A stretch of 64,000 bases of DNA, taken from assembly GCA_038373865.1 (NCBI GenBank), contig JAXGGA010001082.1, forward strand, positions 1 to 64,000, given 5' to 3'. The stretch is from Uloborus plumipes (lineage: Eukaryota; Arthropoda; Arachnida; Araneae; Uloboridae). The notes under the pieces are model-generated. The model was given only the letters and a program-made list of their open reading frames with translations, ran no database searches and was not told the origin of the DNA. This document shows positions 11,685-22,326 of the stretch, piece by piece; the first letter of the stretch is position 1, and each line of letters starts with the position of its first letter. The translations under genes were made by a program, and so were the position numbers.

Positions 11685-12118
11685 CAGTGAACTCTCACTT
11701 ATGCACGGCCTCACTTATGCGCCTTTTTCACTTATACGACGATTTTCGGTGGTCCCGGCTCATTCCGTAGTAAAATAATGATAATTTAATTCGCTTATGC
11801 GTCGCTCTAAAGTTTAATGTTTCACTTATACGACGTTTTTTGTCTCACCATATTAAAAAAAAAAAAAAAAAAAAAATCTTTAAAAAATGATCATATTTCT
11901 TCACTTTCCGCTCTAATCTTTTGTATTTGTTGCTCTCGGAAACTCTTTTATCATGAATTATATTTCGGAGTCTGATATCAACCTATTTTGTATAGAAACA
12001 TTCATATCCATGCTCTCTCTAAAATGTATGGTCCGTTTTAGCTTTTTGAATAGGCTTTTTTACTTATGCGCCTTTTTCAGTTGGCCCCCTGGGCCGGCGC
12101 ATAAGTGAGAGTTCACTG
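11685..12118. mobile_element. pogo-type MITE CAGTGAACTCTC, copy 2
   Basis: Inverted ends CAGTGAACTCTCACTTATGC and its near complement are flanked by TA (11683-11684, 12119-12120). It is shorter than copy 1 and has an A-run at about 11853-11876. Non-coding. Confidence 0.85.
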
Positions 12119-12270
12119 TATATTAGTTGAATTGAGGTGAATCCAAAATTTTCCATTAAAGAATTTAATTGCAAATTTAAAAAATAGTACAGATCAGTGG
12201 TTCCCAAAGCTGATGCTGGAGTTTCTAAAGAAGAAGCAGATACACAGTTCTAACCGTGTTATAGCCTGTT

Positions 12271-12455
12271 CTTTTTTTTATATACATGCAGAAGTCATTA
12301 ACTTCAACATACACAATCGCCTTGCCTCCTGACAAGCACAGGACGGATTTACGACATAGAGAGGTTGAAATAACAACCATGGGCAAGGCGGGACTCGAAC
12401 CCGCGACCACTTGCTTACTAGAAGAATACTCTACCTCTAGGCCAAACGTGGCCTC
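12271..12455 (-). mobile_element. tRNA-derived SINE, full length, 12-bp TSD
   Basis: On the minus strand the element starts with a tRNA-like head (12453-12381), continues through a body to about 12280, and ends in an A-rich tail (T-run 12272-12278 on the plus strand). An identical 12-bp duplication TTATAGCCTGTT flanks it (12259-12270 and 12456-12467). Head, tail and duplication together show LINE-mediated retroposition. A related body fragment is at 172-276. Confidence 0.85.
12381..12453 (-). ncRNA. tRNA-like Pol III promoter head of SINE (Thr-AGT-like)
   Basis: The 73-nt head has an A box TGGCCTAGAGG and a B box GGTTCGAGTCC. The T arm folds perfectly (GCGGG/CCCGC) and the anticodon loop reads CTAGTAA, which would place AGT (Thr) at the anticodon. 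The acceptor stem has two mismatches and the anticodon stem is badly paired, so I call it a tRNA-derived SINE promoter rather than a working tRNA gene. Confidence 0.75.
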
Positions 12456-12476
12456 TTATAGCCTGTTACTTTAAAA

Positions 12477-13284
12477 TCTACTTATATTAAAAACTGAGTA
12501 TCTTTCTAACTATCTTTCTTTCTAACTATCTTTCTATGTTACGCTTCTTTCTCCTGAACGCCAATGACCTGAAAGTCGAACCAGGTACCGATAGATAGGT
12601 AATTTTTCAGGCTTCATTAGTTTCAATTGATATAATTATACGATTTTAATTAGCAAAGATATCAATTAATAAGTAGTCAAGTTTAAAGCGATTAAGCCTA
12701 ATAAATGATTAAATATGAAATCCATTCTTGCATTGCAAAACGTGGTTGCCATGAAACAGTGATAAAAATGATAATGAGAATTTTGAATGAAGGCTTAACT
12801 AAATCAAACACGAAACTCATAAGCGGGCCACTTACGTAGAATTTTTATCGCTAGCTACTGGTAATATTTTGAAACATTTATTTGTTGAAGAGCCATCTAC
12901 TTATATTAAAAACTGAGTATCTATGTCTGCTTTTTTCCTTTGAGCGAGCTGAACTTACTGAAACTTTCCTCACCATCTTGAAGGCGTGAAGCATCTCAAT
13001 AATTTGAATGATTTTTTTTATACATATAGGAAAAAAGTAAAGGCGTGAAGCGCCTGTAAGCGAGCCGCCTTGGCGGGGAGTACTTTCTTTAAATTTTTTT
13101 CTCACTACTTTCAGGGCACGAAGTGCCAGTGCAACGCCGGGCCACGTGCGTGGTATGTCTTGAAATCGAATGAACATTAAATTATATCAAATAATATAAC
13201 TTCAGAATGAGGTAAAAGTTAGAGAGGGGAGACGTTATGCATCAACATGCCGCAGGAAGCTAATCTAGCTGCCCTGGCAGCTAG
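12477..13284 (+). mobile_element. Helitron-like element(s), non-autonomous candidate
   Basis: Two near-identical starts TCTACTTATATTAAAAACTG, each preceded by A, occur at 12477 and 12896. A hairpin CTAGCTGCC-CT-GGCAGCTAG ends in CTAG at 13281-13284 and is followed by T. A-TC start, hairpin and CTAG-T end fit the Helitron rule. Two starts sharing one end suggests a truncated copy followed by a complete one. There is no Rep/helicase coding. The hairpin lies unusually close to CTAG, so this is a candidate only. Confidence 0.5.
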
Positions 13285-13430
13285 TAGGTTTATAAAGATC
13301 GCAAATTTTGTGTTATCTCGATGGAAACCTAACAGGATAAATCTTACTATCCTAAAATAAATGAATTGCTTTAGCAGTTTCTATAGAGACGACGCAAAAA
13401 TTGTGACCTTGATGCCGCTATTTTTAAGTA

Positions 13431-13735
13431 AGGCAGGGATTCAAGTGAAACACCATTGCAATTGCTTCGAATTGCAATCGCTACTGGAAGTGAATTACAT
13501 TATCATCAACTTAACTTGGCACTGACGTCACTACGGGTGGAGCCAATAAGAGCTCACAAGCAGTCAGTGATCTCCTCTTATTCGCCAAGTAGGCTGTGAC
13601 GTTTTATCTAGCTCGTTTTTCATAGGCAAACGTCACGCTGATGTCACGATGTTTTTATCAAGAAACGTTCTAATGTAATTCATTTCCAGTAGCGATTGTA
13701 ACTTGGGATCGTCTGTTTCACTTGAATTCCTGCCT
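13431..13735. mobile_element. Palindromic MITE AGGCAGG-AATTCAAGTGAAAC, copy 1
   Basis: Terminal inverted repeats (AGGCAGGGATTCAAGTGAAA and complement) extend about 65 bp inward and include GCGATTGCAATCGCTACTGG-like sequence. The core carries TGACGTCACTACGGGTGGAG and GTGACGTTTTATC and is shared with 37462-37656 and 38577-38881. Non-coding. Confidence 0.75.
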
Positions 13736-15587
13736 AAGTCTATAAGAGCATTAATTATTTTTTTAACAAACAGTAGAAATGGATCCGTAAATCTGTTAAT
13801 GAAAGATTTTCGATTTTTTTTCATAAAACTTGCAAATATGTAAACATGATGTTTACATATCCATCTTTTTATATACGGTGCCAGTTAAGTACAAACAAAT
13901 AAATTCATTGATGTAATAGAGGTACCGTACATGACTGAGATGTCGCGAGAAAACTTGAAACCCCTTCAAAGAGTGCAATGAATTCTAAAAAGTTTGGAAA
14001 CACTTATTAACTGAAGGGCTTGGAGGATGAAGGGCTATGTTACGTTTCGAAAAATGAACTCCGTGGGACAATGGTAAGCAATGGATACAGGTTAGCAGAT
14101 AAAGCTTGGTACATCAAAAAGTAGATGCCCATAGACCAATTTTATATACACACTAACGGCAAAACCAGAAAACAAAACAGCTACAACAATAAAACTTTGA
14201 ACTTTAACTACTCGCAATTTCTGTTGTGTCACATAACCCCTTCACTCCCAAAGCCCTTCAATTTTCACAAGTATTCACGAACCACATGAAAATTTCATGC
14301 AGACCATCGGTTGCAAACCAGTTTTAGAGAAACGTTGACTCTTTTGTAAAAGAAAGAAGAATGCATTAATTCAAAGAAGTCACATAGTAACCAGCATCTA
14401 TTTTATTGTACTGTCTTATAAAAAAGGCAACGGATTATTCTATTAAATAAAAGTAACATTACGTCGTGCCATCAAGGCTCAGCAATTCAATGATTCCCGA
14501 GATCCAACCATAAAATTCATCGATACTGTCTCACCAGTAAGGAGTCAGTTCCGACGAGGGAAGTAGGCTATAAATATTTTTGAATTTCCAGTGGTTAAAG
14601 TAAATGTTCTATCACCGGATGAACAAGAGTCGAATGGTTCAATCCATTTCGAGTGCGGTACGGAATGCTCGAAATGCGAAAATGTACATTTAGCTTCGGG
14701 AGATTGAAGAAAATGGCCGCGCTGTTGGAAGAGATTGGTAATTCTTTAAATTGATATGGATGCCAGTGGCAAAGAGTTGAAGAAGATTCTTGGAATGATG
14801 ACTTACGCTGTTTTATTTCTAAAGAACATTGAATCATAATGGCATAAATCAGCCGCTTGTTTTATACCTTGAGTTTATGTTTGAATGGGGAAACTAATAG
14901 AGAATAAAGGGTAGTCTAAATGTTTGAAAGGCAAAATTCTTTTGTTCGTGTTTAGGATTTTTTTTTTTTTTTGAATACCTTATTTGCAGATCGTGTCCTA
15001 TATTGTTACCCAAAACTCTAAACCCCAAAATCCTAAGTTTATATGTTAAGTTGGCTCTGAAACTTTTTTTTTTTGAAAAATTTGAATTTTTAAACATTGT
15101 TTTTCACTTACAATGTTTTTTTTTTTCCAAACTCTCTATTTGTGTCAGAAATAATGGTCTCCCTTAAAGACTAAAAAAAAAAAAAACTACTCAGATTCTC
15201 CATCTACAAGAAATTTTTACTCGGATTCTTACAGCCAAAAATCAAATCAATAGGCTAAGGTGTAATTAGAGTCACAATCGCAAAAACTATCGTTTTTATT
15301 TTTGTTAAAATTAGATGACCTTAACATTTATATTACAAAAAAAAAAAAAAAAAACTGAACAGAGAAAAAGTAAAGAAAATAAAACAACATTTCATGTCCC
15401 AAATTAGCAGGAAGAACTGCATACAAACGTGTTTCGGGAATACAAGGAACCTGCTAATTTGTGCCTTAAAGCGTTGTTTATTTTTTTCTTTACGATTAGA
15501 AAGATATTTATTTTTTCCTTAAAAAGAGAACAGAACATAGATGTTATACTTTAACCGTTTTTGAAACGGCGCACATAAAGTCTGTGC
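13736..15587. other. Unassigned AT-rich DNA
   Basis: I find no gene. There are several A or T homopolymers (14949-14972, 15171-15187, 15338-15354). The phrase GTTTCGGGAATACAAGGAAC near 15431 resembles an arm of the foldback at 16456-16737, suggesting a relic of the same family. ORFs here are short and domain-free. Confidence 0.5.
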
Positions 15588-16123
15588 AAAAGCTGGACTA
15601 ATTAATTATGTACTGCATTCAATTCATCACCTTTAAGCTTATGCGAGTTTATTGTTGTCTAAGCTGACAATTTGGGGTGCGCTGCTCTCCTCATCTGTCG
15701 TAAAGGCGACTTCCAAAAGCTGGACTAGTTAATTAATTATGTATGCATTCAATTTATCACCTTTAAGCTTATGCGAGTTAATTAGTCTTGTGCCATCTAG
15801 GCTGACAATTTGAGGTGCGCTGCTTTCGTCATCTGTTGTGAAGGCGACTTCCAAAAGCTGGACTAATTAATTATGTATGCATTCAGTTTATCGCCTTTAA
15901 GCTTATGCGAGTTAATTAGTCTTGTGCCATCTAGGCTGACAATTTGAGGTGCGTTGCTTTCGTCATCTGTTGTGAAGGCGACTTCCAAAAGCTGGAGTAA
16001 TTATTTATGTATGCATTCAATTTATCACCTTTAAGCTTATGCGAGTTTATTGTTGTCTTGTGCCATCTAGGCTGACAATTTGGGCTGCGCTGCTTTCGTC
16101 ATTTGGTGTGAAGGCGACTTCCA
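15588..16123. repeat. Minisatellite, about 4 units of 126-139 bp (composite element 1)
   Basis: Units begin AAAAGCTGGACTA at about 15588, 15714, 15853 and 15987. Each contains CACCTTTAAGCTTATGCGAG and GGCTGACAATTTG...GCTGCTTTCGTCAT. The array directly abuts a tRNA-derived SINE (16124-16314), on its 3' side in SINE orientation. A different array with the same GGCTG-CAATTTG core abuts the sister SINE copy at 62613-63018. Confidence 0.85.
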
Positions 16124-16314
16124 CGGTACACACATGCTATGAGGACCCGTTTTATAGGCTAGGCAGCCCTTCGAAGCACAACACATTCACACAAATAAAG
16201 GACAAGGACCGGAGAGAGAAGAGAACATCTATGCTTGAGCCTCAGTTGGAACCCAGAACCTTTGCATACGAGTCAGACTTCTCTGACCACAAGACAATGT
16301 GGCCGGCATGCCTG
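16124..16314 (-). mobile_element. tRNA-derived SINE (family 2), copy 1
   Basis: Read on the minus strand, a tRNA-like head (about 16314-16240) carries TTGTCTTGTGGTCAGAG near an A box and GGTTCTGGGTTCCAAC as a B-box region. A body with ACACATTCACAC on the plus strand follows. It matches 63398-63549 over about 120 bp. A 110-codon ORF across the region is spurious. Confidence 0.7.
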
Positions 16315-16455
16315 TTTATTCCTATCCCAGGTAGAACAAAACACCTTTACACGTTTTTTAAACGTTTTTAAGCGGTTATTACAACGTTAATAACCATTTT
16401 ACAGCCTTTAAAAAACGAAGTGTGTTACTTGGGATTTAAACCAAAATGCATAGAA

Positions 16456-16737
16456 AATAGGGGAAAAAAACATCGTTATAACGCACAAAATCTGCAGACA
16501 CAGGTGTTTCGAGGCTACAAGGAACCCCCTTTTCAATGTACTGAAGTGTGAGCTTTAGGATGAAAAAATTATTCAAGAAAAGTCAAAAAAAAAAAAAAAA
16601 AGTTTTCTCGGATGATTTCTCATCTTAAAGCTCACACTTCATTTCATTGAGAAGGGGTTCCTTGTAGCCTTGAAACACGTATCTGCAGATTCTTGCAATT
16701 TTTGTGCATTATAATGTTGATTATTCCTATTTTTTTC
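16456..16737. repeat. Foldback element, arms about 110 bp
   Basis: The left arm (TTATAACGCACAAAATCTGC ... GAAGTGTGAGCTTTA) and the right arm (TAAAGCTCACACTTC ... GTGCATTATAATG) are inverted copies around an A-rich centre. This is probably a foldback/MITE-type DNA transposon. No TSD was identified with confidence. Confidence 0.75.
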
Positions 16738-17375
16738 AGCACAAAGGAATTTATTCAATTCTAAAAATACATACACTTTATGTTAATATACATGTATTTC
16801 AAATTGATCTTTCAGGTTAAAATGCATCAATTAATGACTACAAAAAAAAAAAAAAAACTTCCTGTATAAACTAGTTATAATTTTAATCACCACTACCATG
16901 AATTAGTTATGATTAGTTAGCGTCTGAACTAAACTTCAGAAATAATTTGCCTCTCTCACCTGGCTTGAGTCAATAATTAAATTTGCAGAACTTAATCATA
17001 ATGGATTGCGCGGGTGATCTGATATGATCTGCGGATCCTCTGAAGTATTCCCTACATAACGATTTTTGACAGTTTGAAGGGATAATCTTTCTCATCTTAA
17101 CTCTTGACTTACCCCATGACAAAGTCGACAGCGGTCGATGCGTTGGATAAGATTATTCATGTCTTTTGTGTGGTAATCATAATCACATGTGAAAGGTTTC
17201 GTAATTATCTATGTAGATTCCTGTTTAAGTTGGATTTGTATTAGTTTCTTGAATAACTTCATTTGATTCAGACTTTTTAATTAAATTTATGTTTCTCATA
17301 CTCGATGGGATTTTGTTTCTTTTGTGTCTCAATATTTTACTGAAAAAACTATATTTCATTAGCAAGAACAATCAC
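16738..17375. other. AT-rich DNA, no feature recognised
   Basis: Nondescript sequence with an A-run near 16842-16857. No gene, terminal repeat or tandem array is seen. Confidence 0.5.
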
Positions 17376-17383
17376 TTTGGGGG

Positions 17384-17541
17384 CAGGCCCGTCATTAGGG
17401 GGGGGGGATCAATTCCCCCCTGACTTTGGGAAATCAACGTATTGGCATAAAAATGGGCGTGGTTTTTGCCACTTTTTGGTAAATTTTACATTGTGTGTGC
17501 ACCTTTTGCCCCCAATGGAAAAATTCGAAATGACGTCCATG
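17384..17541. mobile_element. Short hAT-type MITE CAGGCCCGTCATT, copy 2
   Basis: It has the same ends and C/G-tract interior as the copy at 3993. An identical 8-bp duplication TTTGGGGG flanks it (17376-17383 and 17542-17549), which fixes the boundaries and the hAT assignment. Confidence 0.85.
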
Positions 17542-17549
17542 TTTGGGGG

Positions 17550-18565
17550 TTAAATTTTACTAGAGTCTAATAGCGAGTGTCGATTCATGCTAATAATAGT
17601 GAAGCCCCGCAACTTAGTAGACGCAATTTGTTCAACTTGGCCCCATTTGGAGCGATTAGCGTCAAAATTGTTGCCGTGTAGCTTCTCTTTAAATTCAATG
17701 TTCATCAATTGTTGTTTGATTCCGTTAATTATATCTCAAGATAAAGACGTTACAAGTAATGAGAAAAAACGTGCGATTTCTCAGCTTCCCATTGAGACAT
17801 TGACACCAAAATTGAATCAGCACCTGTGTCCTATAGGGTCTACCTATTGAATTAAATAAGCTACATTCTAGCTGATAATTTATACTTTGTAAATGTCCTG
17901 ATACTCCTGACTATCTTGCTAAATATTTGGTCCTGGTTTTTAGCTTTTTTGTCATGATATTCCTTAGAATGAAAAATCTATTTCAATTCTCCCAACAGGT
18001 GCTTAGAGAAACAAACAGGGACCTATATTCTTTAAAAAATGGACCTAGGTCTTAACTTTTGGAGGTTAAAACTAGTGATGCGCTGATTTATCGGCGGAAT
18101 TTAGCCAATTTGTCGATTAACCTGTCGGCTACTTTTATACGCTTAATCGGTTGAAAAAATATCTTTAATTATGTAAAAATTATTAAAATTACTTTAAATT
18201 TTTTATTTATATTAAAATTACTTTTGCTCAGAGCAAGCAATTATGTTGAATGATTTGTTTGCCGATCTACCGGCTAAGTTTTTTATTATTGTAATTACGT
18301 TTGCTTAAAACAAGAAACTATGCTGAAAGAGTATGTTGCACTTAAACAATAGTTTCGAACTCTAACTGGCGAGTGCCAATTTTATTCAAAATTTTCAAAT
18401 TATAATGGTAGAGGTGTAAGCAGCGTATTAATTTTTTTTTGTTAAGAAAAAATAGAAGAGAATAGAATAGGTTACTGGGAAAGTTTGAAATAAGACTTGC
18501 ATTTTAAAGGAAAAAGGGGAAAACGATAAATTTTGACGGAATGGACTTTCAGGGACTTGAAACTA
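17550..18565. other. Unassigned, with a decayed ATCGGC hAT remnant
   Basis: The block at 18073-18280 (GATGCGCTGATTTATCGGCG ... CCGATCTACCGGC) resembles the ATCGG-rich hAT MITE at 25104-25335 but has no clear boundaries. The 87-codon ORF at 17587 has no recognisable domain. Confidence 0.45.
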
Positions 18566-19716
18566 AACAAGAAGTTCTGTCAAGAACTAAACGAGCCTAC
18601 TTTCCCGTACATCGACATCGGCATTCTAGCATCTGATCATTATTCTCTTGATTACCTAAGACTAAAAATTATGTCAAACATACCTTTTTAGCACTTGAAG
18701 CTGATTTCTAAAAGCAAAATATACCTCTCTCATCAGATGAAATAGACACATAAAAAGTAAATAAATGAATAAATAAAGTTTTGTCGCACCTTTTAAAGAA
18801 TGTAACTGTTACAGTTCTTCGGTAGAAAAATTCCTCAATTGTTTTCAAAAAAAATTAAAAGTACAAAGTACATCAAAACACATTTTATCAAAGAAAGAAA
18901 AAAAAAAGAAAAAAAAAAAAAAAACTCGTCCGTTGATAAAATGTCTCGAATTTCACTTTTAATCCGTTGCCAGTTGTTAAATATAAATAAAGAATAAAAT
19001 GTCCTAGTGAATGAAACATTTTTGTGACAAAAAAAATCGTCTGCCAATAATAATAATAATAATAATAATAAATTCAATAAAACAAATGAATAAATAAACA
19101 AAAAATCGTCTGCACAGTCAGTCATTTTTTTTCGGACTGTTTACTCAAAGGTTATTAGGGGTGACAGCTTGCTTGAGCGGTTCAATGTTGAATGAAAAAT
19201 TGTTCAAATCGGAAATGTAAATACGGGAATGAAGTATCCTTGAAAAGTTCTTTCCAACAAAAAAAAGTTTGTTCAAATCGGACTGTTCATTAAAAAGTTA
19301 GTATCGCGGGACCGGTTATTTGAACGGCTCAAAGTTGAACCAAAAATTGTTCAAATCAAAAAATCAAATATGGGAATGAGCTGTACTCGCCGAGATCTTT
19401 CCAACAAAAAAAAGTTTGTCCAAATCGGAATGTTCATTCAAAAGTTATTAGGGGGGGACAGACAGACCGACCGACCGACCGACAGACCGACCGACACACA
19501 AATTCCCCATCTCAATACCCTACTTTCAAATTTTTAATTTTTCGATATTCATTTTACCTCTTTATTTTTTTAACTTGGCGATATTTTTTGGACTTGGCGA
19601 TATTTTTTTTAACTTGGCGATATTTTTTGGACTTGGCGATATTTTTTCGATGCATTAAGCTACTTTTAATACTTTTTTCGTCTTTCTTTTATTTTTAACG
19701 GGAAAGTAGGCTAAAA
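18566..19716. repeat. Dispersed repeat D copy 1 (1.15 kb, internal tandem units)
   Basis: It aligns with 33055-34610 from AACAAGAAGTTCTGTCAAG to GGGAAAGTAGGCTAAAA. A 15-bp inverted pair AGCCTACTTTCCCGT (18594) and ACGGGAAAGTAGGCT (19698) lies near the ends. Inside are two units of a 146-bp tandem repeat (GTTCAATGTTGAA...CGGACTGTTCATT), a (GACC)n microsatellite near 19459-19495, and four short CTTGGCGATATTTTTT units (19573-19656). This is a non-coding transposon-like repeat of unknown class. Confidence 0.7.
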
Positions 19717-19967
19717 ACGGACTAGTTGGGAGCAGTACCATTAGCGTCGATTTTTCATGAGCCCAATGAAAAAAAAAAAAAAAAGAAACAAAAAAACCCC
19801 ACTCATAGTCCCGTATATTTGAATAAAACATCTGATGACGTACCTTTCATTGAGATGTATGGAGATAATCTCCACCAGCTTTTATTTACTCTAAACGCTT
19901 ATAATAATATTAAACTTCTGTTTTTGGTCTGATATTTTTGTAACGTGTCCGGAATTTCTTCCACATA

Positions 19968-21263
19968 CCGTAAAATGGGGTGAATAGGAACACTTTTCAG
20001 CTTCGGTTGTAAAAAAAGCAGTTAAAATATTTTTTTTCAATTTGAGTTTTTGGGTAAAAACTTTGGTCTTGCTTTACTTTTGATATTCCAAGTAAAGACA
20101 AAACATTTTGAACCATAATAATAAAAATATATAGGAAATTATGGGTGTTCCGAATCACCCCGCTGATAGGGGTCAATCGGAACACATGTTAAAATTTTTA
20201 TTTTTTTCAATTTAACCTGTAATAAGTCTCACAAACATGAGTAATTTTGATGGGGGAGAATAAGAACAGATAATTACTGTCAAATAAAAGTATAATTTCA
20301 ATACCAGTAAACGTTTATAATTTGTCAAAAAGCAAAATAATTTTGAACTTATGAAAAATTAAAATTAATTTTAAGAAATGCTTTTGAGTTGAAATACAAA
20401 GATTTAACATGAATGGAAGTCACTCATGTCGTCCACAAATATGTACTTGTCCTTAAAACTAGCAATTTTGATTTGGCTTAAGTTTTTTCATAACATCTCC
20501 TGGGATGAACTCTGCCTTTTTTTTTAGTTTCTTAAAATCTCTGGGTTTCGGGGATTGCCCTGAAAGATTTTTTCGCTTATTCATCATTGTTTGTGTGCTG
20601 GACTTTTACTACATAAAGTCTATGTGACTTCCCCCTAGCATTTTAAGTAAAAAGAAGTCTCCTGTAGAAAAAATCTTTTGAAATCTGCACCTTTTTATCA
20701 TTCTAAGATCTAGTTGCTCACGAGAAGTGATAAACAGTAATAAATCCTTATCCTCGTCTTGAGTAGAAGAATTGGGGTTAGAATCTTGATTTTTTAAACA
20801 GTTTCCTTCAAATAAGTTTGAATTGGAACAGCAGAACTAAGTGTTCCGATTCACCCCTCAAATTTTTTTCCTATGGCATTTTTCAGAATTCTTCATTTTT
20901 ATTGACACAATTTATAAAAAATGTAAATTCTAATGTGGTATTCTGTTGTTCAGATACATGTATAATTGAAACATACCACTCTTAGTTTTTAAATATAAGA
21001 AGGTTTGTTCTTGCATATGAAGTTTTACAGTCTATGAAAATGTGATGTTTTCTAGCATTTCACGTGCAGCCCTCCTTAGAAGCCAGTAGCGCTGCCAGAT
21101 TGACAAAAGTAATTTTTCCCTACTTCCTATGATCTTACCTTTCTAAAAAATAAAAAAAAAATTCATGGCGAAAAATAATAGTATATTTATGAAGAATTTC
21201 TTTGTACGGTCGGGAAGTTTTGTTCCAAATGACCCCGCTGTTCCTATACACCCCATTTTACGG
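19968..21263. mobile_element. TA-flanked 1.3-kb element, CCGTAAAATGGGG ends
   Basis: Inverted termini CCGTAAAATGGGGTGAATAG and complement are flanked by TA (19966-19967, 21264-21265). Phrases from the terminus, such as ATTCACCCC, CCGAATCACCCC and GGTCAATCGGAACAC, recur internally at about 20150-20180, 20845-20860 and 21225-21240. Short antisense ORF pieces rich in charged residues occur at about 20400-20800 but show no diagnostic motif. Related termini occur at 51136-51363. Confidence 0.75.
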
Positions 21264-22324
21264 TACACTACAAAATTTTCTATGTAACTTTCAAGAGTCA
21301 AAGAAATCATTTTGGCTCCTTATTTCTTAAAACAACAGACAAGTACCTAATTACTAATACGTAGCAAAGTGTCCAAGAAACTTCATTTCTATCCTAGCAG
21401 AAAATTGAACCTCTTTTTCTTCTATCCAAAAAAAAAAAAAAAAAAAATTGGCATATCTTAAGTATTCCGCGATTTTGCTATTCCAAACACTTCTTCTGCA
21501 CTAGCGAACAAAATCGACCAATACCATTTACATACGAACAAAAGGAAGCGGTTCCAACACATAAGCGGGGGCATCAAACGCACATTTAGGCTGCACGAGA
21601 CAAAGCAGTGCTGCCTCCACATGTTTTATTCTCCACTCTCCAAAGTTTTGCCGACTAAATTTGCATGATGAGATTGAGCTCAGTTTTGTGCGAACGTGTT
21701 ACTTTCACTACACAATCTGATTCAGCATTTTCCGATGGAAAATCTTACTCAAACTTATTTGTATGTGTTTTCCCGTGATTATGTCTTTAAAATCTATGTA
21801 TTGCGTATTTTTAAAACATATTTGAAGTTTGGTGCTGCAATTAAAACTTATTTTATTTGTAAACTACTGATTGGAACAACTAAAATTATGTTACAGCTTT
21901 TTCTTTTGTTTGTTTTAACAACATTAGTAGTAGGGATGCACCGATAAGCAAATTGTCCGATTACCAATTACTGATAAATCGGTAGAGCCGATTAATGATT
22001 AGGGTTATTCTCCATAGAAATATCAACCGCAGCTGAAGAAAAAAAAATACCGACGGGAAAAATGTATCAAAATATAAGTAAATAAGTAAAAATCATACCA
22101 CATAAGAAGTTAAAAAAAAATTAAAAAGTATTGAAATTATCACTGAGATTAGCCATAATAAATAGTTTGTAGTGTGTTTACTGCTTGTTATTCGATGGTT
22201 ACGTTAGTCACGTTACGTTAGTCACCCTCCATCTTGTGTAAAAGTGACACTTAAGACTAAAAAAAATTAAGATTTAAAAAATGTGTTTTATGTTTTTAAA
22301 AGCCAACTTTACACATTTTTCAAA
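21264..22324. other. Duplicated segment plus truncated hAT MITE
   Basis: 21731-21935 is duplicated at 24909-25103 (shared AATCTTACTCAAACTTATTT, CCCGTGATTATGTCTTTAAA and GTTTGTTTTAACAACA). At 21936 an incomplete copy of the TAGGGATGCACCGAT hAT MITE follows. An A-run lies at 21429-21447. There is no gene; the 83-codon ORF at 21696 is inside the duplicated repeat. Confidence 0.55.
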
Positions 22325-22326
22325 TA

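Noticed and set aside
12381..12453. Functional tRNA-Thr(AGT) gene
   Set aside because: The acceptor and anticodon stems are mispaired, and the sequence is the head of a SINE with tail and target duplication.
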